A stretch of DNA of 36,321 nucleotides from Oscillospiraceae bacterium (GTDB taxonomy: Bacteria; Bacillota; Clostridia; Oscillospirales; Ruminococcaceae). The notes beneath the pieces are model-generated. The model did no database searches. It had not been told where the DNA came from and was given only the letters and a program-made list of their open reading frames with translations. Positions 14,552 to 22,705 of the stretch are shown here, one piece after another. The position numbers and the translations under genes were made by a program. The stretch lies in contig JAIKWY010000058.1 of the NCBI GenBank assembly GCA_024684395.1, positions 1 through 36,321 on the forward strand, given 5' to 3'. Position 1 is the stretch's first letter. Every line of letters begins with the position of its first letter.

Positions 14552-15406
14552 ATGGCGATCTTCAACAAGCACTTCAACGGCTGGCACCTCGAAACGGACG
14601 AGAACCGGATCAGCAGCTTCTCAGAGCGTGACCTGAAAAAGGCGGTACACGGCGTCCATCGCAAGACGCTCTCCTACTGCATCCTGACACCGCCGCAGCC
14701 GGTCAGGGGGTGCAATTTCCTGCAATTCTGCCTCGATGAAAAGGGCAAGTACCGCCTTGAATACAGCTTCACAGACGAGAGCCGTGCCAATGTCCTGCGC
14801 TTCCGGGAGGGCATCTCCGGCGGCGAGCTGGACAATCTGCTCGGCGATCTGCTCGAAAAAGGCTGGATCCCCGATACCTCCCGCTGGCAGACCGTGGGCG
14901 TGTTCCCCGACCGCTATGACCGGACGGTCTATGAAGACATCCTCCGCCGGATCGGCGGCGAACCGGCTGTCGAAGCCTTCCGCTATGCGCTCGATTCCCC
15001 GCAGGGCTGGTATCATGAACATGCAGCAGCCTATGCGGCAAGGGGCATCCCCTTCACCTCCGGTAACGGGCGGCTGCTCTGGGTCGGGCTGGCGGATCAC
15101 CTTATCGCAGGCGGCTGCATGGTAGAGCTGAAACCGGACACCGACCTTGCGAACTTTCTCGGCGCTGTGCGGCATATCTGCGGGACGCTCCCCGTGGAGG
15201 ATGCATGGTTCGATCCGACACATTCCCTCCCCCGCTGGTGCGCCATGCTCGACCGGAAATGGTGGGACACCGGCTGCTGCATGGGTGCCATCGACATCGA
15301 CGCAGGTACGTACATCCTGTTCGTCACCACCCGCACCGAGCTCGGACATCTCAGAGAGCTGGCAAAGTCCCTCGGCGAGTGCATCGACCTTGCCAAACGG
15401 ATATAG
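14552..15406 (+). CDS. Protein of unknown function, possibly DUF6630-like
   Basis: A 284-residue soluble protein with no signal peptide or membrane segment. I do not recognise it with certainty. The C-terminal half, around GRLLWVGLADHLIAGGCMVELKPDTDLANFLGAVRHI, resembles the DUF6630 pattern (an LLW...L.D.L stretch followed by a charged core), but this is weak. The N-terminal part is rich in charged residues and shows no catalytic motif I can name. AGGAGGG lies seven bases before the ATG, and the gene has its own promoter. The 31-base dispersed repeat begins immediately after the TAG stop. No operon partner is evident; the diguanylate cyclase that follows has its own promoter. Confidence 0.7.
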   Translation: MAIFNKHFNGWHLETDENRISSFSERDLKKAVHGVHRKTLSYCILTPPQPVRGCNFLQFCLDEKGKYRLEYSFTDESRANVLRFREGISGGELDNLLGDLLEKGWIPDTSRWQTVGVFPDRYDRTVYEDILRRIGGEPAVEAFRYALDSPQGWYHEHAAAYAARGIPFTSGNGRLLWVGLADHLIAGGCMVELKPDTDLANFLGAVRHICGTLPVEDAWFDPTHSLPRWCAMLDRKWWDTGCCMGAIDIDAGTYILFVTTRTELGHLRELAKSLGECIDLAKRI

Positions 15407-15437
15407 ACGGGGAGCCCCCGCTGGCAGACGCACGCCG
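15407..15437 (+). repeat. 31-base dispersed repeat, copy B
   Basis: It matches 5113-5143 at 30 of 31 bases and starts directly after the TAG of the preceding gene. The rest of the gap to 15610 shows no gene or known RNA motif. Confidence 0.75.
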
Positions 15438-15610
15438 ATTGTAGCATAAAGAACAGACCAGAGCCTGCGTTGATGATGTCCTGTCTCCACAGCGATCATT
15501 TTTGTTAAAGCGGGGCAAGGGGGGCAGTTTGCAGGGCTTTGTCCTGACTTTGACACACTTTGGCAATGTCTTCCAATTAGCAATTTCTATAGAAAATTTC
15601 ACTTTTCCCC

Positions 15611-15639
15611 TTTACATTCCGTGAATACTATGCTATAAT
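15611..15639 (+). promoter_or_regulatory. Sigma-A promoter of the diguanylate cyclase gene
   Basis: TTTACA (15611-15616) and TATAAT (15634-15639) with a 17-base spacer and a TG extension before the -10 box. Confidence 0.8.
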
Positions 15640-15660
15640 CAAAATAGATATGTATGCCTT

Positions 15661-15698
15661 TACATCCCCACAGGGGAAAGCTAACGTAAAAGGATGTA
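15661..15698 (+). promoter_or_regulatory. Leader with two competing hairpins over the ribosome site
   Basis: TACATCC (15661-15667) can pair with GGATGTA (15692-15698), which contains the AAAGGA ribosome site of the diguanylate cyclase. CCCC (15666-15669) can instead pair with GGGG (15673-15676). The two stems share two bases and exclude each other, the layout of a small translational switch. No known riboswitch consensus is apparent. Confidence 0.4.
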
Positions 15699-15703
15699 TT
15701 GCT

Positions 15704-17839
15704 ATGGAAAATCAGAAGCGTGAACCACAGACATTTGCCAACCTTGCACTGGCGCTTGCCAATGACTATGACCGCCTGTTCGTCATCGATTCGACCGACG
15801 ACAGCTATGTGGACTATTCCACGTCCGGCACCGAAAAGGAGCTCGTTGCCTCCGCACGGGGTACCAACTTCTTCGAGGATGTCCACCGGGACTGCCGTGA
15901 GCAGGTCTGGTGGGAGGATCAGGAGATGTTCCTCGCCGCCTTCCGGAAGGAGACCGTGACACAGGCGCTGAAAGACGGCAAGTCGTTTTCGCTGACCTAC
16001 CGCCTGAACATCGACGGCGCCCCGAAGTACTTCTTCTTAAAGACGATCCGTGGCAATGACCGCAGCATCATCATCGGTGTGCAGGACATTGACGCCCAGA
16101 AGCGGCAGGAGATCGAAGCCGAGGCGGCAAGCCGTACCTATTCCGAGATCGCCGGCTCCCTTGCGAGCCTTTTCGAGGTCATCTATCATGTGGATACCGA
16201 TACGGGACACTTCACGGTCTATGTCGGTGCCAGCGACTCCGAGGATCTTGCCAAGGGCATCAAGGGCGAGGATTTCTTCGAGCGCACAGCCGAGGATCTG
16301 AAACATGTCGTCCATCCCGATGATCTGGAGCGTGTGCTGCAGGAGCTCGACCGGGAAACGCTGCTCCGCCACCTCGAAGAGAGCGGCACGGTCTCCGTGA
16401 CCTACCGGCAGACCTACCAGGGACAGACCCAGTACATGAACCTGCTGGCATTCCGGCAGAAGAACGGTCCCCAGCGTGTCGTGATCGGTGTGCGTAACAT
16501 CGACGCCCAGATGAAGCGGGAATCCGAGAGCCGCACCTATTCGCTCATCGCCGGTGCGCTCGCCAGCCGCTATGAGGCGATCTATTATATTGACGCATTT
16601 TCCTATGAATATACCATCTACAGCGCCAGTGAGCGGTACTCCAGGCTCGGCACCACACGGCACGGCAAGAATTTCTTCGCCGATGCCGCATCCGACATCA
16701 AGAAGCTCATCCATCCGCATGACAAGCAGCGGATCCTCACGGAGCTGCGGCCCGAGAACCTTATGAGCCATCTGGCAGAGTCCGGTTCGCTCTCACTGGT
16801 CTATCGCCAGCTGCTCGACGGCAGACAGCAGTATGTGAACCTGATGGTCGTGCGCCCGAAGAACGACCCGGGACACATCGTCATGGGCGTGTTCAATACC
16901 GATGCACAGGTGCGCCGGGAAAAGGCGATCGAAAGCCAGAGCCAGACGTTCAGCGATATTGCGATGGCGCTTGCACAGCGGTACGAGGTCATCTACCATG
17001 TCAATATCATCACCAATGAATTTACGGAATACAGCGCCAGCGAGAAATATTCCAAGCTCAAGGTCGGCAATCAGGGACAGAACTTCTTTGCCACAACGCA
17101 GGAGAATATGAAGCGGGACATCTACCCGGATGACCTGCCGATGATGGCGCTCTCCATGCAGAAGGAGAACCTGCTCAACAGCCTTTCCACCTTCGGCAAG
17201 ACCATCCTGAACTACCGTCTGATGATGGACGGACGGCCGCAGTATGTGTCGCTCTATGCCGTCCGCCCGAAGGAGGATTCCTCGCACATCATCATCGCCG
17301 TGGCAAATGTGGATGCCGCCAAGCGCATGGAGATCGCCTACCAGAATGCTGTGGATATGGCGAACCGTGATGCCCTGACCGGTGTCAAGAACAAGCGTGC
17401 CTATGTACAGGCGGAGACAGAGCTCGATGAGATGATCGACAAGCAGAACAACCCGCCGTTCGCCATCGTCATCTGCGATGTGAACGGTCTGAAACAGGTC
17501 AATGATACGCAGGGTCACAAGGCGGGCGATGACTTCATCCGCAGCGCCTGCTCGATCATCTGCAACAACTTCAAGCATTCGCCCGTGTTCCGCATCGGCG
17601 GCGATGAATTTGCCGTCATCCTGAAAGGCACCGACTACGAACACCGCACGGAGCTCATGGAGCAGCTTGATCAGGTGCTCCGGGAGAACCCGCATAACGG
17701 CGTTGTGATCATCGCAGCGGGCATCTCGGATTTCGTGCCGGAGCAGGATATGCGTGTGCAGGACGTTTTCGAGCGTGCGGATGATCTGATGTATGACAAC
17801 AAGGAGGTCTGCAAGGCGGGCATCCCGGCGGAACGTTAA
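15704..17839 (+). CDS. Diguanylate cyclase with four tandem PAS-like sensor repeats
   Basis: A 711-residue soluble protein. Residues about 10-540 are four homologous units of about 125-135 residues (roughly 10-132, 145-269, 278-402, 416-538). Each starts near a (S/E)IAxxLAxxYExIYxVD element and ends in an IGVxNIDAQ-type strand, consistent with PAS-like folds. The C-terminal GGDEF domain (about 550-705) has an intact GGDEF at 632-636, preceded by RDALTGVKNKRAY. The expected enzyme makes c-di-GMP from two GTP. The position five residues before GGDEF has no RxxD, so the usual product-inhibition site is missing. No membrane helix or signal peptide is seen, so it should sense a cytoplasmic ligand or partner. 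ATG 15704 is used; an upstream ATG at 15650 lies in the leader hairpins. Confidence 0.9.
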   Translation: MENQKREPQTFANLALALANDYDRLFVIDSTDDSYVDYSTSGTEKELVASARGTNFFEDVHRDCREQVWWEDQEMFLAAFRKETVTQALKDGKSFSLTYRLNIDGAPKYFFLKTIRGNDRSIIIGVQDIDAQKRQEIEAEAASRTYSEIAGSLASLFEVIYHVDTDTGHFTVYVGASDSEDLAKGIKGEDFFERTAEDLKHVVHPDDLERVLQELDRETLLRHLEESGTVSVTYRQTYQGQTQYMNLLAFRQKNGPQRVVIGVRNIDAQMKRESESRTYSLIAGALASRYEAIYYIDAFSYEYTIYSASERYSRLGTTRHGKNFFADAASDIKKLIHPHDKQRILTELRPENLMSHLAESGSLSLVYRQLLDGRQQYVNLMVVRPKNDPGHIVMGVFNTDAQVRREKAIESQSQTFSDIAMALAQRYEVIYHVNIITNEFTEYSASEKYSKLKVGNQGQNFFATTQENMKRDIYPDDLPMMALSMQKENLLNSLSTFGKTILNYRLMMDGRPQYVSLYAVRPKEDSSHIIIAVANVDAAKRMEIAYQNAVDMANRDALTGVKNKRAYVQAETELDEMIDKQNNPPFAIVICDVNGLKQVNDTQGHKAGDDFIRSACSIICNNFKHSPVFRIGGDEFAVILKGTDYEHRTELMEQLDQVLRENPHNGVVIIAAGISDFVPEQDMRVQDVFERADDLMYDNKEVCKAGIPAER

Positions 17840-17854
17840 AAAGGGGGAGCTCAG

Positions 17855-18271
17855 ATGAAGAAAAGGATCATCATAATCGAATGGGTAGAGAGCAGCGGCA
17901 GCTGTATCGCAGGCATTATTGCAGCAGGTGTGGTCGCTGTGATACTTTATGTTGCAGTGGCGATATGGCCGTCAATGTTCATCGAGCTGGCGAACGGAAA
18001 ATCCGGCTACAATACAGTCGCCTATATCGTGCTGATCATCATGGGGCTGATCCCCTCGTTCGTTGTTGAGATCACGAACAAGGACGGAAAATACGGTTCA
18101 AAATACCTGACCAATATCATCGTCATCTCTCTGCTGATGATCGTTCTTTCCATCATCGAAGGCTCCTTCAGCTTCTGGGTATTGCTCGGCTGCATATTTG
18201 TTGCTGCGGTGATCTCCCTGCTGCCGACGACGGTGTTCCACCTGATCGGCAAAGCCATCCGGGGAAGCTGA
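17855..18271 (+). CDS. Small four-helix membrane protein, unknown function
   Basis: A 138-residue protein with four predicted membrane segments (about 18-40, 54-70, 84-102, 106-128) and a basic N-terminus. AAGGGGGAG precedes the ATG at good spacing. It starts 15 bases after the diguanylate cyclase stop, so the two are probably co-transcribed. That suggests a role linked to the signal protein, but I recognise no family. A terminator follows. Confidence 0.7.
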   Translation: MKKRIIIIEWVESSGSCIAGIIAAGVVAVILYVAVAIWPSMFIELANGKSGYNTVAYIVLIIMGLIPSFVVEITNKDGKYGSKYLTNIIVISLLMIVLSIIEGSFSFWVLLGCIFVAAVISLLPTTVFHLIGKAIRGS

Positions 18272-18296
18272 TACAGTCAATAACGAAAGAAGACCT

Positions 18297-18325
18297 GCGC
18301 CGCATGGATCCCTGTGCGGCGCTTT
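18297..18325 (+). terminator. Terminator after the diguanylate cyclase operon
   Basis: GCGCCGCA (18297-18304) pairs with TGCGGCGC (18315-18322), followed by TTTCCC. The T tail is short. It lies directly before the small CXXC gene. Confidence 0.6.
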
Positions 18326-18328
18326 CCC

Positions 18329-18490
18329 ATGAATGGAGGAACTATAAGACCAGACAGGCAAAGGCTCCTGCGCATCGCCGCATGTATCGCAGGGACGGCA
18401 TTTCTCATCATCGGCATCCTGCGGGGCGAACCGGCGGCAGTGTTCCAGAAGGCGGTGAGGATATGTCTCGAATGCATCGGGATCGGATGA
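18329..18490 (+). CDS. Small CXXC-motif protein, CD1871A-like
   Basis: A 53-residue frame with a basic start, one membrane helix (LLRIAACIAGTAFLIIGIL) and the ending RICLECIGIG before TGA. This C-terminal CLECIGIG with its CXXC pair is the hallmark of the small CD1871A family, normally found just upstream of a 4Fe-4S membrane protein, as here. The only in-frame ATG (18329) has no ribosome site before it, whereas GGAGGA sits inside the frame at 18335-18340, followed four bases later by ATA. The original start may therefore have been lost or be non-standard. Redox or metal handling together with its partner is the family inference. Confidence 0.7.
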   Translation: MNGGTIRPDRQRLLRIAACIAGTAFLIIGILRGEPAAVFQKAVRICLECIGIG

Positions 18491-18982
18491 GCCCCGGAAA
18501 GCAGGGGCTGCAACGGCTATGCGGCAGGCTATGGCAGCGGACGCATCTTCACCGGCAGGAGCAAGCTGCTCTGTGTGCCGGTGCTCAACTGCTACTCCTG
18601 CCCGGGTGCGCTCGGCGCCTGTCCCATCGGCGCCATGCAGGCAGTGGCGGGCGGACGGCATAAGTTCTCGTTCTATGTCCTCGGGCTCCTGGCGCTGTTC
18701 GGGACGGTGCTCGGGCGGCTCATCTGCGGCTTTCTCTGCCCGCTCGGGGCGTTCTATGCGCTGTTCAACCGGTTTGCACTCTATCAGATGGACGTGGACA
18801 AGCACAAATGCATCGGCTGCGGGAAATGCGAAGCCGTCTGCCCGATGGCGGTCAAGGTCACGGAGCAGATCAACTGCGGCGAATGCATCCGCTGCGGTAA
18901 GTGCAAGGCGATCTGCCCGGTGGAGGCGATCGGGAGAGGGTTCGGCGGAAAGACAACGAGCACGGACGGAGATACGGGATGA
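18491..18982 (+). pseudogene. 4Fe-4S membrane protein, start lost and middle deleted
   Basis: This frame continues in phase after the stop of the small CXXC gene. It reads CNGYAAGYGSGRIFTG, then LNCYSCPGALGACPIGAMQ, a membrane helix, GRLICGFLCPLGAFYALFN, and two ferredoxin motifs CIGCGKCEAVCP and CIRCGKCKAICP. Full-length relatives are roughly twice as long and contain two separate CGxLCPxG blocks with about 120 residues and more helices between them. Here the first block passes straight into what should follow the second, as if recombination between the repeats removed the middle. No ATG or ribosome site precedes the conserved N-terminus; the first usable start is a GTG at 18575. All eight ferredoxin cysteines remain. 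I judge it a decaying gene, though a short functional form cannot be excluded. Confidence 0.65.
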
Positions 18983-19047
18983 CAAGGGTATTTAGCGAGG
19001 GTCAAGGGGACACCCGAAGCAAGAAACCGGGGTTTCTCAACAAGCTG

Positions 19048-19090
19048 AAACAGCCTCACAGGTCTGAACCTGTGAGGCTGTTTTTTGTAT
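19048..19090 (+). terminator. Strong terminator after the 4Fe-4S remnant
   Basis: A 16-base-pair perfect stem from AAACAGCCTCACAGGT (19048-19063) with loop CTGA, followed by TTTTT and GTATTTTT. It lies between the convergent 4Fe-4S remnant and mrdA. Confidence 0.88.
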
Positions 19091-19141
19091 TTTTGCTCTC
19101 AGATGTGCAAAAATCGGAGATTTTTGGCGTAGGGTGAGAGG

Positions 19142-21133
19142 TCACATGTCGCCGTAGACTTCCTCGTACAGAAGAAGGATGTCACGGATCATATACTTGG
19201 AATACTCACCGCCCTCGACCAGCCCTGCAAAGGCGATCTGCGGGTCATCGGCGGGCGCATAGCCGATGAAGACGGAGTCCTGCACACGGCTTGCCACCTG
19301 CGGCGTACCGGTCTTGATGGCAACGCTGTAGCCGAGGTTCTGGAGGGAATATTTCTTCGGGAAACCGTTGCCGGATGCCTGGATCATACCGGCTTCGACG
19401 AATTTGTAGACACTCGACGATGTCACGTCGATCTCGGACACGACCTCGGGCTCGGTCTTTTGCAGACAGGTCGTCTGGTTGTAGTCCCAGATGCTGTCCA
19501 CAAGATACGGCCGCAGGCGCTTGCCCTCGTTCGCAATGGTGTTTGCCACCACCGCAAGCTGGAGCGGTGTCACCATCGTGTCGCCGTTACCGATACCCGC
19601 CTGCAATACCTGACCAGATGTCCATTCGAGCCCCTGCTCCTGGTAGGTCTCGGGAGTCGCCATCCATCCGGCAGCGTCGGCGGTCTCGATGCCGGTATGC
19701 TGTCCGATGCCGTAGAGATCGGCATACTTGACGATGTTGTCGATGGTCAGCAGTCGGGAGAGCTCGTAGAAATACGAGTTGCACGATACCCGGAGCGCCG
19801 GTGCCACAGCAATGTAGTTGTGGTGTCCGGTGCAGTGGTAGGGGAAGCCGTGGAAGTTGTATGTGCCGGTACACAGGAAAGAGGTGGAGCCCTCCACGAT
19901 GCCTTCATTCAGTCCGGCAGTCGCCGTGATGGTCTTGAAGGTCGAACCGGGACGGTAGAGACCCATTGTGGCACGGTTGAACAGCGGCTTGCCGGGGGTC
20001 TTCGTCAGCTCCTCATAGTTCTCGGAATATTCGGTCAGGTCAAAGGTGGGCGCCGTGACCTCGCCGAGGATGGCGCCGGTCTTGGCATCGAGCACCACGA
20101 GCGCTCCGCTGGCGGCGGCATTGTAGCGCATCGCATAGGAACGGCTGATGGTGTAGTGATTGGCTAAGAAGTTTTCGAGGATGTCCTGCAAGCCCCGCTG
20201 AAATTCGGCATTGACGGTCAGGCGGATGGTATGCCCTGCATCCACGGGCTCGGTGATCTCGTCGGAAACTGCCACGCCGTTTTCATAGGTGATGGTGCGG
20301 ACGCCCGCCTTGCCTTGCAGCTCGTCCTCCATCGCCTTTTCCAGACCGCTGATGCCGACGATGGCATCGAGGTCATAGCCCTTTTCGAGATACTCGGCGG
20401 CATTCTCGGCATAGATGGGACCGGTCGTGCCGATCTCATGCGGGAGGACGTCACCGACCTCGATGCGGCGGGCGGCGGTCTGCTCGATCAGGACGCCTTG
20501 CAGCTGCGGTGCCAGCTCGGAGAGCTTGGTGACAGTGTCCATCGGGAGATTGTGCGCAAGCTGGAAGCGGTTGGAGATGGAGAAGTCATCATCGAGCATC
20601 GTATAGCGGATGCCGACGATGGTGCGCTTCTGTGCCGGTGTGAATTTGTCCGAGATCTCGTACTTTTCACAGAGCACGTCCATGCAGTTCTGGGCGGTGG
20701 CATAGGCATTGACACCGATCTTCTTCTTCATGGAGCGCAGGCGGCTATCCTCCACATCGGAGGAGAAGCTGTAGGGGGTGCGCTTGGAGATATAGAGCGT
20801 GTCCTCCCACTCGACCCCGGCATCCGTCAGGATCTCGGTCAGACGGAGCAGCACGGCGTTGCCGGCGATGTTGTCCGAGGGGAAGTTCTTCTCGTCGATG
20901 ACGACCGCATAGCTGACATGGTTGCTGACGATGGTCAGACCGGCGGCATCCACGATCTCGCCGCGTGTCGGTGCGATCTTCTGGGTATAGGACGAGGTGA
21001 CGACCTCGGTCTTGTGATAGGCGGCGCTGTTGACGACCTGCACCTTCATCAGCCGCAGGACACAAAGCGAGGCGCATGTCAGTACCAGCAGGATGGCAAG
21101 CGCCATTTTGACATAGTCGGAAGCGGTTCGCAT
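19142..21133 (-). CDS. mrdA: Penicillin-binding protein 2 (peptidoglycan transpeptidase)
   Basis: A 663-residue class B PBP. One N-terminal membrane anchor (about 9-28) is followed by the pedestal domain starting at APTRGEIVDAAG and a transpeptidase domain. Active-site motifs are intact: STFK at 397-400, SCN at 450-452 and KTG at 607-609. PBP2 cross-links peptidoglycan in the elongasome together with a SEDS glycosyltransferase. Its place directly after mreB, mreC and mreD on the same strand supports PBP2 rather than division PBP3 or SpoVD; no PASTA domain is present. AAGGAGA precedes the ATG. A 116-base gap with three palindromes separates it from mreD. Confidence 0.92.
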   Translation of the reverse strand: MRTASDYVKMALAILLVLTCASLCVLRLMKVQVVNSAAYHKTEVVTSSYTQKIAPTRGEIVDAAGLTIVSNHVSYAVVIDEKNFPSDNIAGNAVLLRLTEILTDAGVEWEDTLYISKRTPYSFSSDVEDSRLRSMKKKIGVNAYATAQNCMDVLCEKYEISDKFTPAQKRTIVGIRYTMLDDDFSISNRFQLAHNLPMDTVTKLSELAPQLQGVLIEQTAARRIEVGDVLPHEIGTTGPIYAENAAEYLEKGYDLDAIVGISGLEKAMEDELQGKAGVRTITYENGVAVSDEITEPVDAGHTIRLTVNAEFQRGLQDILENFLANHYTISRSYAMRYNAAASGALVVLDAKTGAILGEVTAPTFDLTEYSENYEELTKTPGKPLFNRATMGLYRPGSTFKTITATAGLNEGIVEGSTSFLCTGTYNFHGFPYHCTGHHNYIAVAPALRVSCNSYFYELSRLLTIDNIVKYADLYGIGQHTGIETADAAGWMATPETYQEQGLEWTSGQVLQAGIGNGDTMVTPLQLAVVANTIANEGKRLRPYLVDSIWDYNQTTCLQKTEPEVVSEIDVTSSSVYKFVEAGMIQASGNGFPKKYSLQNLGYSVAIKTGTPQVASRVQDSVFIGYAPADDPQIAFAGLVEGGEYSKYMIRDILLLYEEVYGDM

Positions 21134-21163
21134 GGTGGTCTCCTTATCATAGTGGGGGCTTTT

Positions 21164-21237
21164 GTCGGCTTACGCCGACTTAGGGAGGACTGCTCGTCCT
21201 CCCTAAACCCTCCTCGGCAGGAGGCTGAGCCTCCTGC
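21164..21237. repeat. Three tandem perfect palindromes between mreD and mrdA
   Basis: In a row: GTCGGC/GCCGAC (21164-21179), TTAGGGAGGAC/GTCCTCCCTAA (21180-21206) and GCAGGAGGC/GCCTCCTGC (21217-21237). All are perfect, with loops of 3-5 bases and no T-runs. They look like a REP-type cluster transcribed within the operon, and could stall RNase or polymerase between mreD and mrdA. Confidence 0.75.
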
Positions 21238-21249
21238 ATCTTATTTATA

Positions 21250-21801
21250 TCAATAATTATTTCTGATAACAGTCTTCTCCAGCTCGTTCGTCCGGTGGCT
21301 GCCGCAGCGGCGGTTGATCGCACCGATCAGGAAATACAGCGGGATCGAAGCGATCACGGTCATGATGCCGCTCGGGAGGAGGTAGTGCGTGTAGACAAGT
21401 GCCACATCGTCATGCCCCCAGATGGCATAGTAGAACACGAAGTCAAGATAGCCCTGCAATGCCGTGCAGATGACGGTCAGGATGAGCATACTCAGGAGCT
21501 TTTCCCGCAGGTAGTAGTTATGCAGGAGCGAGACTGCCACACAGCAGATGACGAGCCACACGGCATTGTAGCCGAGGAGCTTCCCGCAGGCGATGTCGAG
21601 CAGCAGACCGCAGACGGTGCCGACCGCTGCCGACTGGATCTCGCCGGTATGGCTGGAAATGCAAAGCGCTGCCGGGATCAGCAGCAGCGGCTTGACATAG
21701 CTGCCGGATGTCTCGGCAAAAAAGCAGACCGCTATCAGCAGCGCATAGGCAAGCCATTTCACGATCTGCAATACAATGTAGCGCTTGGGATCACTGCGCA
21801 T
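21250..21801 (-). CDS. mreD: Rod shape-determining protein MreD
   Basis: A 183-residue membrane protein with about five or six hydrophobic helices, typical of MreD in size and composition (for example SAAVGTVCGLLLDIACGKLLGYNAVWLVI). MreD is part of the elongasome with MreB and MreC. ATG 21801 follows GGAAGGAGG, and the gene overlaps the mreC end by 11 bases, so translation is coupled. A longer frame from 21852 has no ribosome site. Confidence 0.9.
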   Translation of the reverse strand: MRSDPKRYIVLQIVKWLAYALLIAVCFFAETSGSYVKPLLLIPAALCISSHTGEIQSAAVGTVCGLLLDIACGKLLGYNAVWLVICCVAVSLLHNYYLREKLLSMLILTVICTALQGYLDFVFYYAIWGHDDVALVYTHYLLPSGIMTVIASIPLYFLIGAINRRCGSHRTNELEKTVIRNNY

Positions 21802-22678
21802 CGGCTGCCTCCTTCCGGGTGAGGGCATCGTTCTTGATCGCCTTGCCGTCAAAATCCGTCACGACCACGACCTTGTCAAGGTTCGTGAGATCTGCGGCAG
21901 GGGTCAGCACGGCGTAGGCAGTCATGCCGGAATCGTCGTTCTCGATGCTGCGGACATAGCCGATGACATAGCCACGGGGGAACATGCCGTTCTCGCCGGT
22001 GGTGAGGATGACCTTGTTCTCCCGCAGGGCGGTGTTCTGGTCAAGGTACTGCATCCGGGTCAGACCATCCATCGAGAGGGCAACGGTGCCGGAGACGACA
22101 CCTCTGTCCGTGGTGGTGGCGCAGTAGGCGGCAACGGAGATGTCCGGGGAGAGGAGCGTTGTCACGGTGGCGGTATCGGTGCCGACCTCGGTGATGACGC
22201 CGACCAGTCCCTGATCGGTCACGACCGGATCATAGAGGTCGATGCCGTCACGGGTGCCGCCGTTGATCATGAAGGCGTGGAAGGGATCGTTGGTGATATA
22301 GCCGACCACATCGCAGGGGGCAGAGAGCGTGAAGTCCTCGTGCTCCTCCTTGATGCCGACGAAGCCACGGAGCTTCTCGAGCTCCTCCTTGGTCTGCTCA
22401 TAGTCGGCAAGCTCCCGGTTGAGCTCGGCGATCTCCTCCCGGAGCGCCTTGTTCTGCTCATAGTGGATCTCGGCGTTGCGGTAGAGGCGGAGGGTGTATT
22501 CCACCCGCTCGGAGATGGCATTGGAGGCATACTGGAACGGCGCTGCGATGGTCTTGAAGAGCCCGACCGTGCTGATGGTATAGCCGCCGGTCGAGAGCGC
22601 ATAGATCATCACGCCTGTCAGAAGCGCAAGAATGCAGAGGATCACACGGCATTTCGTGCTTTTCCAGAAATTTTCCAT
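21791..22678 (-). CDS. mreC: Rod shape-determining protein MreC
   Basis: A 295-residue protein with one N-terminal membrane helix (about 10-30), a coiled coil (about 65-105: NAEIHYEQNKALREEIAELNREL and on) and a beta-rich extracellular domain containing DVVGYITNDPFHAFMINGGTRDGI and LVGVITEVGTDTATVTTLLSPD, both typical MreC signatures. It links MreB to PBP2 outside the membrane. AAGGAGGAG lies before the ATG. It follows mreB by 27 bases. Confidence 0.93.
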   Translation of the reverse strand: MENFWKSTKCRVILCILALLTGVMIYALSTGGYTISTVGLFKTIAAPFQYASNAISERVEYTLRLYRNAEIHYEQNKALREEIAELNRELADYEQTKEELEKLRGFVGIKEEHEDFTLSAPCDVVGYITNDPFHAFMINGGTRDGIDLYDPVVTDQGLVGVITEVGTDTATVTTLLSPDISVAAYCATTTDRGVVSGTVALSMDGLTRMQYLDQNTALRENKVILTTGENGMFPRGYVIGYVRSIENDDSGMTAYAVLTPAADLTNLDKVVVVTDFDGKAIKNDALTRKEAADAQ

Positions 22679-22705
22679 TTGCCGTTTCTCCTCCTTCCAA
22701 CGAGC

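Noticed and set aside
18488-18509. TGA followed by a stem, read as selenocysteine recoding joining the CXXC protein to the 4Fe-4S frame
   Set aside because: The CD1871A family ends naturally at this point, the stem is only six pairs, and the downstream frame is otherwise damaged.
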